64,000 nucleotides of DNA, from NCBI GenBank assembly GCA_049289295.1, contig JBATLL010000062.1:186001-250000 (forward strand), in the 5' to 3' direction. Both the position numbers and the translations under genes were made by a program. Numbering within the stretch: the stretch's first letter is position 1; the number at the start of each line of letters is the position of its first letter. Below, in pieces: positions 42,647 through 52,125 of this stretch. The notes beneath the pieces are model-generated. The model saw only the letters and a list, made by a program, of their open reading frames with translations, did not search any database and had not been told where the DNA came from. The DNA comes from BOKV01 sp049289295 (GTDB lineage Bacteria; Pseudomonadota; Alphaproteobacteria; Rhizobiales; Rhizobiaceae).

Positions 42647-42955
42647 TCAACCCTTCATCATGTTGATGTCTTCAACCGCGATGGAACCCCGGTTGCGGAA
42701 GAAGACCACGAGGATTGCAAGTCCGATCGCCGCTTCTGCCGCAGCAACCGTCAGCACGAACAGCGCGAAGACCTGGCCCATCAAATCGCCCAGCACATGG
42801 CTGAAGGCCACGAAATTCAGGTTCACCGAAAGCAGGATCAACTCGATCGACATCAGGATGATGATGACGTTCTTCTTGTTGAGAAAGATTCCCAGCATGC
42901 CGATGCTGAAGAGCATCGCGCTGACTGCCAGATAGTGGGAAATTCCGATTTCCAT
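42647..42955 (-). CDS. nuoK: NADH-quinone oxidoreductase subunit K
   Basis: 102 aa from the ATG at 42955, the family's usual length; a GTG at 42967 would add four residues. Three membrane helices carry the two buried glutamates of the proton path: IILMSIELILLSVNLNFVAFS and VAAAEAAIGLAILV. Confidence 0.97.
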   Translation of the reverse strand: MEIGISHYLAVSAMLFSIGMLGIFLNKKNVIIILMSIELILLSVNLNFVAFSHVLGDLMGQVFALFVLTVAAAEAAIGLAILVVFFRNRGSIAVEDINMMKG

Positions 42956-42994
42956 TGACCCGCTCACTTGTCTGAACCCGCGACTTTCATCGCG

Positions 42995-43627
42995 TCAAAT
43001 TCCCTTGCCGCTCTTCACCTTGACGATCTCGATCGCCGTTTCCGGTGACCGCGCGACCTGACGCGCCACATTCTGACGCCTCACATTCGGCTTGTGGCGA
43101 AGCGTCAGCACGATCGCACCGATCATCGCAACCAGCAGGACAAGGCCCGCGACCTGGAAGAAGAAGATGTATTTCGTATAGAGGATGTCACCGAGCGCAC
43201 GAATGTTGTGCACCTTGACCATGTCCGGGATCGGCTGCACCGCATCGCTCGTCGCACCGGGCGCGAAAATCCAGCTGCCGAGCACCATCAGCAATTCTGC
43301 CAGGACGATAAACCCGACCAGTCCGCCAACCGGAAGATATTGCAGAAATCCTTCGCGCAACTCGGCGAAGTCGACATCGAGCATCATCACGACGAACAGG
43401 AACAGCACCGCGACCGCGCCGACATAGACGACGATCAGCAGCAGTGCCAGAAACTCCGCGCCCGCCAGCATGAACAGCCCCGCCGCATTGACGAAAGCCA
43501 GGATCAGGAACAGGACCGAGTGCACGGGATTGCGCGACGCAATCACCATGAAGGCCGAGGCAATCGTTACTGTGGCGAACAGATAGAAGAAGATCGCCGG
43601 TAATACCCCTGTCGAACCCATGTTCAT
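42995..43627 (-). CDS. nuoJ: NADH-quinone oxidoreductase subunit J
   Basis: 210 aa, five membrane helices. It has NPVHSVLFLILAFVNAAGLF and the EFLALLLIVVYVGAVAVLFLFVVMML helix with the pi-bulge region that couples quinone chemistry to pumping. AGGATGG precedes the ATG at 43627. A C-terminal basic tail (HKPNVRRQNVARQVAR) is cytoplasmic. Confidence 0.96.
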   Translation of the reverse strand: MNMGSTGVLPAIFFYLFATVTIASAFMVIASRNPVHSVLFLILAFVNAAGLFMLAGAEFLALLLIVVYVGAVAVLFLFVVMMLDVDFAELREGFLQYLPVGGLVGFIVLAELLMVLGSWIFAPGATSDAVQPIPDMVKVHNIRALGDILYTKYIFFFQVAGLVLLVAMIGAIVLTLRHKPNVRRQNVARQVARSPETAIEIVKVKSGKGI

Positions 43628-43664
43628 TCCATCCTGTTATCTGCTGTCCTGATTGTCCTGCCGC

Positions 43665-44156
43665 TCAGCGCCAGGGCGAATCCTTGGCGATGTTGCGCGC
43701 GATCTCGCGCTCCCAGCGGTCGCCATTGGCCAGCAGTTTTTCCTTGTCGTAATACAGTTCCTCGCGCGTCTCCGTCGCGAATTCGAAATTCGGCCCCTCC
43801 ACGATGGCATCGACCGGACAGGCTTCCTGGCAGAAGCCGCAATAGATGCACTTCACCATATCGATGTCGTAGCGGACTGTGCGCCGTGTCCCGTCATTGC
43901 GCCGTGGACCAGCTTCAATCGTGATCGCCTGTGCCGGACAGATCGCCTCGCACAATTTGCAGGCAATGCAGCGTTCCTCACCATTGGGATAGCGGCGCAA
44001 CGCATGCTCGCCCCTGAAGCGCGGGCTGACCGGTCCCTTTTCGAACGGGTAGTTCACCGTGGCTTTCGGTTTGAAGAAATAGCGCATCGAAAGGACGAAG
44101 GCTGCCGCGAATTCCTTGAGAAGCAGCGACTTGGCTGCCTGTGTCAACGTGTTCAT
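43665..44156 (-). CDS. nuoI: NADH-quinone oxidoreductase subunit I
   Basis: 163 aa from the ATG at 44156, which overlaps the nuoH stop by four bases. A ferredoxin-like subunit with two 4Fe-4S clusters: CIACKLCEAICPAQAI and CIYCGFCQEACPVDAI. It carries electrons (N6a/N6b) to NuoB. An amphipathic N-terminal helix lies along the membrane. Confidence 0.97.
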   Translation of the reverse strand: MNTLTQAAKSLLLKEFAAAFVLSMRYFFKPKATVNYPFEKGPVSPRFRGEHALRRYPNGEERCIACKLCEAICPAQAITIEAGPRRNDGTRRTVRYDIDMVKCIYCGFCQEACPVDAIVEGPNFEFATETREELYYDKEKLLANGDRWEREIARNIAKDSPWR

Positions 44157-45199
44157 GCTGCCCACCCCGTGATCTGGAGAACTGTCGCAACGACGAAGAC
44201 CATGAACAACGATATCGGCAGGAACACTTTCCAGCCCAGGCGCATGAGCTGATCATACCGGTAGCGTGGCACGAAGGCCTTGACCATCGAGAACATGAAG
44301 AACACCGCGCAGGTCTTCAGCACGAACCAGATCACGCCTGGAACGAGGGTGAACGGCGCGACAGCAAATGGCGGCAGCCATCCGCCGAGGAACAGGATCG
44401 TCGTCAGCGCGCACATCAGGCAGATGGCGGCATACTCACCGAGCATGAACATCATGTAAGGCGTCGAGCCATATTCGACCATGAAACCGGCAACGAGTTC
44501 GGATTCAGCCTCCGGCAGGTCGAAGGGCGGCCTGTTGGTTTCCGCCAGTGCGGAAATGAAGAAGATCACGAACATCGGGAACAGTGCGAGCCAGTGCCAG
44601 TCGAGGAACGAGGCGGGCAGACCCATCATGGTTCCCACACCGTCGCTTTGCGACATCACGATATCGCTCAGATTGAGCGATCCCACGCAAAGCAGCACCG
44701 TGATGATCACGAAGCCGATGGACACTTCATAGGAGACCATCTGCGCGGCAGAGCGCAACGCGCCAAGGAACGCGTATTTGGAGTTGGAAGCCCAGCCGCC
44801 CATGATGATGCCGTAGACTTCAAGCGACGAAATCGCGAAAATGTAGAGAATGCCAATATTGACGTCCGCCACCACCCAGTTCTCGTTGAACGGGATGACC
44901 GCCCAGGTTGCCAGCGCAAGAACCACCGATACCAGTGGCGCAAGCAGGAACACGGTCTTGGAGGCCGTGGCCGGAATGACCGGCTCCTTCAGCACGAACT
45001 TCAGCAGGTCGGCAAAGGACTGGAACAGGCCCCATGGGCCGACGACATTGGGACCGCGACGCAACTGCACCGCCGCCCAGATCTTGCGGTCGGCATAAAG
45101 AACATAGGCAATGAAGATCAGCAGCGCGACCAGCAGCAGCAGGCTCTGCGCCACCATGATTGCGCCCGGGATGACATAGCTGTCGATGAAACTTTCCAT
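44153..45199 (-). CDS. nuoH: NADH-quinone oxidoreductase subunit H
   Basis: 348 aa, eight membrane helices, forming the quinone chamber with NuoB and NuoD. Conserved blocks: RKIWAAVQLRRGPNVVGPWG, SNSKYAFLGALRSAAQMVSYE, ETNRPPFDLPEAESELVAGF and RYRYDQLMRLGWK. It starts 7 bases after the nuoG stop. Confidence 0.97.
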   Translation of the reverse strand: MESFIDSYVIPGAIMVAQSLLLLVALLIFIAYVLYADRKIWAAVQLRRGPNVVGPWGLFQSFADLLKFVLKEPVIPATASKTVFLLAPLVSVVLALATWAVIPFNENWVVADVNIGILYIFAISSLEVYGIIMGGWASNSKYAFLGALRSAAQMVSYEVSIGFVIITVLLCVGSLNLSDIVMSQSDGVGTMMGLPASFLDWHWLALFPMFVIFFISALAETNRPPFDLPEAESELVAGFMVEYGSTPYMMFMLGEYAAICLMCALTTILFLGGWLPPFAVAPFTLVPGVIWFVLKTCAVFFMFSMVKAFVPRYRYDQLMRLGWKVFLPISLFMVFVVATVLQITGWAA

Positions 45200-45206
45200 G
45201 ATATCC

Positions 45207-47285
45207 CTATTCGGCTGCCTGCTTCATCGGGTTGGCGAACATTTGCGAGCATTCCGCCATGACCTTGGATGCCCTTGCAATCGGGTTGGTCAGGTAGAAA
45301 TCCTTCACCGGAGAAATGAATGGCTGGCCCAGCAACCTGCCGGTCTTCTTGGCCAGAGCCTTTACATCAGCCGGATCACTGGACGCAACCTCATCCAGCC
45401 TCTGCAGATGCGGATAATCGCGGAAAAGCGCGCTGCGCAACTGCTGGAGATTGTCAAACGGCAGTGCCTGGCCAAGTTCGCCGGACAATGCCCGAAGCAC
45501 GGCCCAGTCCTCGCGCGCTTCGCCGGGCGCAAAGGCTGCGCGATTGGCCATTTGTGGCCTGCCTTCGGTGTTCACATAGATGGCCGATTTTTCGGTATAG
45601 GCAGCACCTGGAAGAATCACATCGGCCCGGTGCGCCCCGGCATCGCCATGCGTACCGACATAGACCGTGAAGCCCTTCACGCCAGCCATGTCGATCTCAT
45701 CGGCACCAAGCAGGAAAAGCACATCCATGCCGCTTGCCATGGCAGCCGTATCCTTGCCGCCCTTGCCCGGAACAAATCCGATATCCAGTCCGCCAACCCG
45801 TCCTGCGGCAGTGTGCAGGATGCTGAAGCCGTTCCAGCTGCCATCCACCGCCTTGATGTCGCTCGCCAGCTGCGCCGCAAGCCCCAGGATCGCAGCGCTG
45901 TCGGAGCGGTTGAGTGCGCCCTGCCCGATCACGATCAGCGGTTTTTTCGCCTTCTTCAATTTCGCCAGGAACTTGTTCTTGCCTGAAACGAGGTCCGCCA
46001 GTGCCTGCGCATCCCCGCCCAGATGTTCATGCGCGTAGCGCAGGTCCTGCGCTTCGCCGATCACGCCAACCGGATAGTCGGAAGCGCGCGAACGCTTGCG
46101 AATACGGGCATTGAGAACGCTTGCCTCGAAACGCGGATTGGAACCGATGATAACGAGCGCATCCGATTCCTCGATACCGTCTATCGTGGCATTGAACAGA
46201 TAGCTCGCACGCCCCTTCGAGGGATCGAGAACCGAACCCGCCTCACGGCAATCCATGTTCGCTGAGCCAATCGCCTTCATCAGCGCTTTGGCCGCATAAA
46301 GGTCTTCGACAGCGCTGAGATCACCACCGATCACGCCAACCTTGTCCGGCGTCGTCGCCTTGATCGCCTTGGCTACCGCCGCGAATGCCTCGCTCCAGCT
46401 TGCAGGTTGCAGGCGCCCCCCCTTGCGGACATAGGGCCGATCCAGCCGCTGCGCGCCAAGGCCATCCCACACGAAACGGGTCTTGTCGGAAATCCACTCC
46501 TCATTCACCGCTTCATTGAGCCGCGGCATGATGCGCATGACCGCGGTTCCGCGCGTATCGACGCGAATGTTCGATCCAACCGCGTCCATGACATCGATGG
46601 ATTCGGTCTTGCTCAACTCCCACGGCCGAGCCTTGTCCTGATAGGGGCGCGAGGTGAGCGCGCCGACCGGACACAGGTCGATGACATTGCCCTGGAGTTC
46701 GGACGTCAGCGCCTGTTCCAGATAGGTGGTGATCTCGGCATCCTCGCCACGCCCAATGAGGCCCAGTTCGGAAATGCCAGCAACTTCCGTGGTGAAGCGC
46801 ACACAGCGCGTGCAATGGATGCAGCGCGTCATGCGCGTGCGCACCAGCGGTCCGATATACTTGTCTTCCACCGCTCGCTTGTTTTCATGATAGCGGTTCT
46901 TGTCGATCCCGTAGGCCATCGCCTGGTCCTGGAGATCACATTCCCCGCCCTGGTCGCAGATCGGGCAGTCGAGCGGGTGATTGATGAGCAGAAACTCCAT
47001 CACCCCCTCGCGCGCCTTCTTGACCATCGGCGACTTCGTCAAAACGACAGGTGCCTCGCCATTGGGGCCGGGCCGCAGGTCGCGAACGCCCATCGCGCAG
47101 GAAGCCTGTGGCTTTGGTGGTCCGCCCTTCACTTCCACAAGGCACATGCGGCAATTGCCGGCGATCGACAGGCGCTCGTGATAGCAGAACCGCGGCACCT
47201 CCGCTCCCGCCTCCTCGCACGCCTGCAACAGCGTGTAGTGGTCCGGAACCTCGATCTCGTTGCCGTCTATGTTGATTTTGGCCAT
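45207..47285 (-). CDS. nuoG: NADH-quinone oxidoreductase subunit G
   Basis: 692 aa. An N-terminal 2Fe-2S domain (CYHERLSIAGNCRMCLVEV), the HxxxCxxC cluster (NHPLDCPICDQGGECDLQD), a 4Fe-4S motif CIHCTRCVRF, then a molybdopterin-oxidoreductase-like domain without cofactor. The mid-length form lacks the extra N7 cluster region of E. coli NuoG (about 900 aa), as usual in alphaproteobacteria. It belongs to the NADH-oxidising arm. Confidence 0.97.
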   Translation of the reverse strand: MAKINIDGNEIEVPDHYTLLQACEEAGAEVPRFCYHERLSIAGNCRMCLVEVKGGPPKPQASCAMGVRDLRPGPNGEAPVVLTKSPMVKKAREGVMEFLLINHPLDCPICDQGGECDLQDQAMAYGIDKNRYHENKRAVEDKYIGPLVRTRMTRCIHCTRCVRFTTEVAGISELGLIGRGEDAEITTYLEQALTSELQGNVIDLCPVGALTSRPYQDKARPWELSKTESIDVMDAVGSNIRVDTRGTAVMRIMPRLNEAVNEEWISDKTRFVWDGLGAQRLDRPYVRKGGRLQPASWSEAFAAVAKAIKATTPDKVGVIGGDLSAVEDLYAAKALMKAIGSANMDCREAGSVLDPSKGRASYLFNATIDGIEESDALVIIGSNPRFEASVLNARIRKRSRASDYPVGVIGEAQDLRYAHEHLGGDAQALADLVSGKNKFLAKLKKAKKPLIVIGQGALNRSDSAAILGLAAQLASDIKAVDGSWNGFSILHTAAGRVGGLDIGFVPGKGGKDTAAMASGMDVLFLLGADEIDMAGVKGFTVYVGTHGDAGAHRADVILPGAAYTEKSAIYVNTEGRPQMANRAAFAPGEAREDWAVLRALSGELGQALPFDNLQQLRSALFRDYPHLQRLDEVASSDPADVKALAKKTGRLLGQPFISPVKDFYLTNPIARASKVMAECSQMFANPMKQAAE

Positions 47286-47286
47286 G

Positions 47287-47496
47287 TTAACTGGCTTTCC
47301 CGTTCAAGAATTCTACCGGCTTCGCGGCAACACCCACAATGCAAGCCTTCATCAATTTTCGCAGGCGCGCCATGGCGATGCCCGCCCAACCGTTTGCGAC
47401 CTGACCGCCCGACCGCGCTGCCGAAGACAGCGCATACGCCCGAAGCTCGGTGTCGGCCAGCATTGCCCTGATCTCAAGCGGCGTTTCGCACATCAT
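47287..47496 (-). CDS. Small hypothetical protein between nuoG and the MAPEG gene
   Basis: 69 aa from tandem ATGs at 47496/47493, just after the MAPEG stop; the TAA lies one base before the nuoG ATG, and the nuoG ribosome binding site falls within its 3' end. Codons have the high third-position GC of the neighbours. Sequence features: an acidic N-terminal third (CETPLEIRAMLADTELRAYA), then a Ser/Ala/Gly-rich part and a basic KLMKACIVG segment; no recognised domain. The upstream ribosome binding site is weak, so translation may depend on coupling to the MAPEG gene. Confidence 0.5.
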   Translation of the reverse strand: MMCETPLEIRAMLADTELRAYALSSAARSGGQVANGWAGIAMARLRKLMKACIVGVAAKPVEFLNGKAS

Positions 47497-47500
47497 CCAG

Positions 47501-47911
47501 TTACACCGCCGCCATTCCGACAATTATGATCAGCGCAACTGTGGCCAGCGAACCCAGCACATGCACGATGGTGCGCAGGCTGCCCCCCTTGCCGAGTGGC
47601 CCGCCGCGCGCATAGACAAGGGCGTACAGCACCCGTATCGCAAGGAAAGCCCACACAAGCGCTGTCAACGTCGTCGGGCCGACCCCGACCAGCATCCCCA
47701 GAACTGCCGCAATGGCGAATGGCACAATGGATTCGACGCTGTTTTCATGCGCCCGGTCCAGCCGGAAGATCAGATTTTCGTCGCCAGCCCCGGCGACCGG
47801 CCCGCCGACCAACCCGGCTGCACCCTTCATCGGCCCGACAATATTCGCGAGCACAAGCGGGATCATGCAAATCAACAACAGGCCTGCAACTGCAATTCCA
47901 TAGGCTTCCAT
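47501..47911 (-). CDS. MAPEG family membrane protein
   Basis: 136 aa from the ATG at 47911, chosen because GGAGG lies eight bases upstream; an ATG at 47926 has no spacing. Four membrane helices; the MAPEG-type (COG3686) core is RAHENSVESIVPFAIAAVL followed by LVWAFLAIRVLYALVYARG. Family members include glutathione-dependent membrane enzymes, but bacterial COG3686 proteins have no settled function. Its place inside the complex I operon, between nuoF and nuoG, implies co-expression, not that it is a subunit. Confidence 0.88.
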   Translation of the reverse strand: MEAYGIAVAGLLLICMIPLVLANIVGPMKGAAGLVGGPVAGAGDENLIFRLDRAHENSVESIVPFAIAAVLGMLVGVGPTTLTALVWAFLAIRVLYALVYARGGPLGKGGSLRTIVHVLGSLATVALIIIVGMAAV

Positions 47912-47945
47912 GGCAAGATCCTCCATCCTCGGTTACGTTCAACCG

Positions 47946-49253
47946 TTATTCAGCCGCCTGCATTACCGGCGCAACTTCGTGGGCATTACGTGAGTAGGCT
48001 TCAATCCTCGCTTCGATCTCTGGGCGGAAATGGCGGATCAGGCCCTGCACCGGCCATGCCGCAGCATCGCCCAGAGCGCAGATCGTATGGCCTTCGACCT
48101 GTTTCGAGACTTCAAGCAGCAGGTCGATCTCGCGCTTCTGCGCACGGCCATCCGCCATTCGGTCAAGAACACGCCACATCCAGCCCGTGCCCTCTCGGCA
48201 TGGCGTGCACTGGCCGCAACTTTCGTGGCGATAGAAATAGGAAATGCGCGCTATTGCGCGAATAATGTCGGTGGACTGGTCCATGACGATCACTGCTGCA
48301 GTACCAAGACCTGACTGCAGCGCCCGCAAGCCGTCAAAGTCCATCGGGCAATCCATGATCTGCTCTGCTGGAACAAGCGGAACAGACGAGCCGCCAGGAA
48401 TGACCGCCTTGAGGTTCTTCCAGCCGCCACGAATACCGCCACAATGGCGATCGATCAGTTCCCTGAAAGGCACCGACATTGCTTCTTCGAACGTGCAGGG
48501 CTTGTTGACATGGCCCGACACGCAAAAAAGCTTGGTGCCCTTGTTGTTTTCCCTGCCGAACTGCGAAAACCAGGCCGCACCCCGGCGCAGGATGGTTGGC
48601 GCGACCGCAATCGACTCGACATTGTTGACTGTCGTCGGGCAGCCATAAAGTCCGACATTGGCGGGGAATGGCGGCTTGAGACGCGGCTGGCCCTTCTTGC
48701 CTTCCAGCGATTCCAGAAGTGCGGTTTCCTCACCGCAGATATAGGCGCCTGCACCATGATGCAGGTAGACGTCATAGTCCCAGCCATGCTTGTTGTTCTT
48801 GCCCAGAAGGCCCGCCGCATAGCATTCGTCTATGGCTGTCTGCAGCGCCTCGCGCTCACGGATATACTCACCGCGAATGTAGATGTAGCAAGCGTGCGCC
48901 CGCATCGCGAAACCGGCAATGAGGCAACCCTCGATCAGCGTATGCGGATCGTGGCGCATGATATCGCGGTCCTTGCAGGTGCCCGGCTCCGATTCATCGG
49001 CATTCACGACGAGATAATGCGGCCGTTCGCCCACTTCCTTCGGCATGAACGACCATTTCAGTCCGGTCGGAAAGCCTGCCCCGCCGCGCCCGCGCAGGCC
49101 CGACGCCTTCATCTCGCCGATGATCCAGTCAACGCCCTTTTCGAGGATGGCTTTCGTGCCATCCCAGTGTCCGCGTGCCATCGCACCCTTCAACGACTTG
49201 TCAAAGGTGCCGTAGATGTTGGTGAAGATGCGGTCCTTGTCCTGCAGAATCAT
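47946..49253 (-). CDS. nuoF: NADH-quinone oxidoreductase subunit F
   Basis: 435 aa, the NADH- and FMN-binding subunit. Nucleotide-binding GLRGRGGAGFPTGLKW is near residue 55, NADESEPGTCKDR binds FMN/NADH, and the N3 cluster is in ESCGQCTPCREG plus a later Cys in HTICALGDAAAWP. It starts 11 bases after the nuoE stop. Confidence 0.97.
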   Translation of the reverse strand: MILQDKDRIFTNIYGTFDKSLKGAMARGHWDGTKAILEKGVDWIIGEMKASGLRGRGGAGFPTGLKWSFMPKEVGERPHYLVVNADESEPGTCKDRDIMRHDPHTLIEGCLIAGFAMRAHACYIYIRGEYIREREALQTAIDECYAAGLLGKNNKHGWDYDVYLHHGAGAYICGEETALLESLEGKKGQPRLKPPFPANVGLYGCPTTVNNVESIAVAPTILRRGAAWFSQFGRENNKGTKLFCVSGHVNKPCTFEEAMSVPFRELIDRHCGGIRGGWKNLKAVIPGGSSVPLVPAEQIMDCPMDFDGLRALQSGLGTAAVIVMDQSTDIIRAIARISYFYRHESCGQCTPCREGTGWMWRVLDRMADGRAQKREIDLLLEVSKQVEGHTICALGDAAAWPVQGLIRHFRPEIEARIEAYSRNAHEVAPVMQAAE

Positions 49254-49264
49254 GTCCCGTTACC

Positions 49265-50293
49265 TCACCTGGGTTCCTTGCCGAAAACACGCACATATTC
49301 ATCACGCCCGCCCTTGGCGAGCGCCTTGGCCTGCTTGACCCAGTCGTCGCGCTCGATACGCCCTTTGAAGGAGAGTTCATCATCCACGATGGCGATGTCC
49401 TTCCTAGTCCATTTTGCAATCTGCGAAAAATGCCAGAAGCCGAGACTGTTCAGCTTCTTTTCCAGCTTCGGGCCGACACCGGAGATCATCTTGAGATCAT
49501 CCGCCTTGCCTTCAGCCTTTTTCAGCCGAACCGGCCCGTCCGCCTTTGCAGGAGGCTTGGCTGGTGACTTGATCACGGCGCTTGCTGCCTTGGCAGCCGT
49601 CTTGGGCCGCGCTGCATTCGTCGGTGCCTGCGCCTTCTTCGGCGCTGCCTTCCCGGTCGCGGCCTTCGCACCCTTCACGATCATTTCGCTTTTCAGCGTG
49701 ACACGACCACCTTCAGGTGCGGAATGGATGCGATCCACCTGCGGACCCGCGACAATCATGTCGCCCTTGCCAGCTTCGAACGCATCGATGATCTCGCCAA
49801 GGCGCGCGGGCGTCAGATCTTCGTAGGTGTCCTTGAAGATCATCACCATTGGCGCATTCACACAGGCACCCTGGCACTCGACCTCTTCCCACGACAGCGT
49901 CCCGGCCTCGTTTGTATGAAACGGTTCGGGATGGATGCGGTTCTTGCAGAGCTTGATGAGTTCGTCCGAGCCGCGCAGCATGCACGGCGTTGTGCCACAG
50001 ACCTGGACATGTGCTTTCGTGCCCACCGGCTGCAACTGGAACTGTGTGTAGAAAGTTGCCACTTCCAGCACGCGAATCACCGGCATGGACAGCATCTGTG
50101 CCACATGCTCGATGGACGCCTTGGTGACCCAGCCATCCTGCTCCTGCGCCAGCATCAAGAGCGGGATGACAGCCGATTGCTCACGGCCCTTTGGATATTT
50201 GGCAATCCATTTCTTCACCTCGCCCTTCATCGCGCCCTTGAACGCGAAGCTGGCGGGTTGAACGGATGCTTCTGCCAGACGACGAACGGACAT
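49265..50293 (-). CDS. nuoE: NADH-quinone oxidoreductase subunit E with C-terminal HhH domain
   Basis: 342 aa, about twice the E. coli length. Residues 1-165 are a normal thioredoxin-like 2Fe-2S NuoE with ligands in QVCGTTPCMLRG and CQGACVNAPM. A Lys/Ala/Pro-rich linker (about 190-262) leads to a C-terminal module from residue 263 (KADDLKMISGVGPKLEKKLN), the same domain that ends RpsB. C-terminal extensions of NuoE are common in Rhizobiales. It starts in the nuoD stop (1-base overlap). Confidence 0.96.
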   Translation of the reverse strand: MSVRRLAEASVQPASFAFKGAMKGEVKKWIAKYPKGREQSAVIPLLMLAQEQDGWVTKASIEHVAQMLSMPVIRVLEVATFYTQFQLQPVGTKAHVQVCGTTPCMLRGSDELIKLCKNRIHPEPFHTNEAGTLSWEEVECQGACVNAPMVMIFKDTYEDLTPARLGEIIDAFEAGKGDMIVAGPQVDRIHSAPEGGRVTLKSEMIVKGAKAATGKAAPKKAQAPTNAARPKTAAKAASAVIKSPAKPPAKADGPVRLKKAEGKADDLKMISGVGPKLEKKLNSLGFWHFSQIAKWTRKDIAIVDDELSFKGRIERDDWVKQAKALAKGGRDEYVRVFGKEPR

Positions 50294-51486
50294 TAACGGT
50301 CCACCTCCCCGAACACGATATCGAGCGACCCTAGAACGGCCGACACGTCGGCAAGAAGGTGCCCCTTGCCCATGAAATCAAGCGCTGAAAGATGTGCAAA
50401 GCCCGGGGCCCGCAACTTGCAGCGATAAGGCTTGTTGCTGCCATCCGAGACGAGATAGACGCCAAACTCGCCCTTCGGTGCCTCGACTGCGCAATAGACC
50501 TCGCCAGCGGGAACCTTGAAACCTTCGGTGTAGAGTTTGAAATGATGGATCAGCGCTTCCATCGAGCGCTTCATTTCACCCCGCTTCGGCGGCACGACCT
50601 TGTTGTCGTCTGCCGAAACCGGCCCCTTGCCTTCCGGCTTGTTCAACTCGCTTATACACTGGCGCATGATGCGCACGGACTGGCGCATTTCTTCCATGCG
50701 GATCAGATAGCGGTCATAGCAATCGCCATTCTTGCCGATGGGAATGTCGAATTCCATCTCGTCATAGCATTCATAGGGCTGCGCCTTGCGCAGATCCCAG
50801 GCAGCACCCGAGCCGCGAACCATGACACCGGACATGCCCCAGGCCCAGGCGTCTTCGATGCTGATGACGCCGATATCGACATTGCGCTGCTTGAAGATGC
50901 GATTGGGTGTGAGCAGCGCATCCAGATCGGCGACCGTCTGCAGAAACGGCTCGCACCATGCCTCGATATCGTCGATCAGTTCCTGCGGCAGGTCCTGGTG
51001 AACACCGCCCGGGCGGAAGAAGGCTGCGTGCATGCGCGCACCGCAGGCGCGTTCATAAAACACCATCAGCCGTTCGCGCTCTTCAAAACCCCACAACGGT
51101 GGCGTCAGCGCGCCAACATCAAGCGCCTGCGTCGTGATGTTGAGCAGGTGCGAAAGGATGCGGCCGATCTCGCTGTAGAGCACGCGGATGAGCTGTCCGC
51201 GCCGCGGCACTTCGATGCCGGAAAGCTTCTCTATCGCGCGGCAAAAGGCATGTTCCTGGTTCATCGGCGCGACATAGTCGAGCCGGTCGAAATAGGGCAC
51301 GGCCTGCAAATAGGTCTTGTATTCGATCAGCTTTTCAGTGCCGCGATGCAAAAGTCCGATATGCGGGTCGACGCGTTCGACCACCTCGCCATCGAGCTCG
51401 AGCACGAGGCGAAGGACACCGTGGGCAGCCGGATGCTGCGGGCCGAAGTTGATGTTGAAGTTTCGAACCGAATGCTCGTTCATCAT
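50293..51486 (-). CDS. nuoD: NADH-quinone oxidoreductase subunit D
   Basis: 397 aa, the 49-kDa-type subunit lining the quinone pocket. It has FGPQHPAAHGVLRLVLELDGE (with the quinone-contacting His), HIGLLHRGTEKLIEYK, the conserved Arg-rich GVHQDLP region and the C-terminal DIVFGEVDR. Two adjacent ATGs lie at the nuoC stop. NuoC and NuoD are separate proteins here, not fused as in E. coli. Confidence 0.97.
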   Translation of the reverse strand: MMNEHSVRNFNINFGPQHPAAHGVLRLVLELDGEVVERVDPHIGLLHRGTEKLIEYKTYLQAVPYFDRLDYVAPMNQEHAFCRAIEKLSGIEVPRRGQLIRVLYSEIGRILSHLLNITTQALDVGALTPPLWGFEERERLMVFYERACGARMHAAFFRPGGVHQDLPQELIDDIEAWCEPFLQTVADLDALLTPNRIFKQRNVDIGVISIEDAWAWGMSGVMVRGSGAAWDLRKAQPYECYDEMEFDIPIGKNGDCYDRYLIRMEEMRQSVRIMRQCISELNKPEGKGPVSADDNKVVPPKRGEMKRSMEALIHHFKLYTEGFKVPAGEVYCAVEAPKGEFGVYLVSDGSNKPYRCKLRAPGFAHLSALDFMGKGHLLADVSAVLGSLDIVFGEVDR

Positions 51487-52115
51487 TTCGACGCCTTTTC
51501 CGCACCGACATCTTCATTCGCCAGCACACGGTCCGGACCGGCCCATGGGCTCTCGAAATCGAAATTCCTGAATTCCTGTCGCAGTTCGACCGGCTCGTAC
51601 ACCACCCGCTTGGCTTCATCGTCGTAGCGCGCCTCGACATAGCCGGTGAGCGGGAAGTCGCGGCGCTGCGGGTGCCCCTCGAAACCGTAGTCGGTAAGGA
51701 TGCGGCGCAGGTCGGGATGGCCGGTAAACAGGATGCCATACATGTCCCAGCATTCACGCTCGAACCAGTCAGCGCCGGGATAGATGGACGTGGCGCTGGC
51801 AATCGGTGTCATCTCGTCGGTCGAAACCTTGACGCGGATGCGCGAATTGAGCCGTGGCGAAAGCAGGTGATAGACAACCTCGAAACGGTCCGTGCGTTCG
51901 GGGTAATCGACCCCGCAAATATCGATGATGTTCCAGAAGGCCATCTTCGAATCATCGCGAAGGAAGCGCAGCGTCGAGATGAGGTCATCGCGCCCGACGA
52001 TAATTGTCAGTTCCCGGTTCGCCATGGAATAGGAAAGAACCTTGTCGCCAAGCCGCCCTTCCAGGGTGGTTCTGATTTCGCCGAGCATGTCGAGCATTTC
52101 TGCAAAGTCGGTCAT
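51483..52115 (-). CDS. nuoC: NADH-quinone oxidoreductase subunit C
   Basis: 210 aa, 30-kDa subunit. The signature ERECWDMYGILFTGHPDLRRILTDYGFEGHP is intact apart from normal substitutions, with DFPLTGYVEARYDD after it. It bridges NuoD and NuoI in the connecting arm. It starts 10 bases after the nuoB stop and overlaps nuoD by four bases. Confidence 0.97.
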   Translation of the reverse strand: MTDFAEMLDMLGEIRTTLEGRLGDKVLSYSMANRELTIIVGRDDLISTLRFLRDDSKMAFWNIIDICGVDYPERTDRFEVVYHLLSPRLNSRIRVKVSTDEMTPIASATSIYPGADWFERECWDMYGILFTGHPDLRRILTDYGFEGHPQRRDFPLTGYVEARYDDEAKRVVYEPVELRQEFRNFDFESPWAGPDRVLANEDVGAEKASK

Positions 52116-52125
52116 GTCTCTTTCC

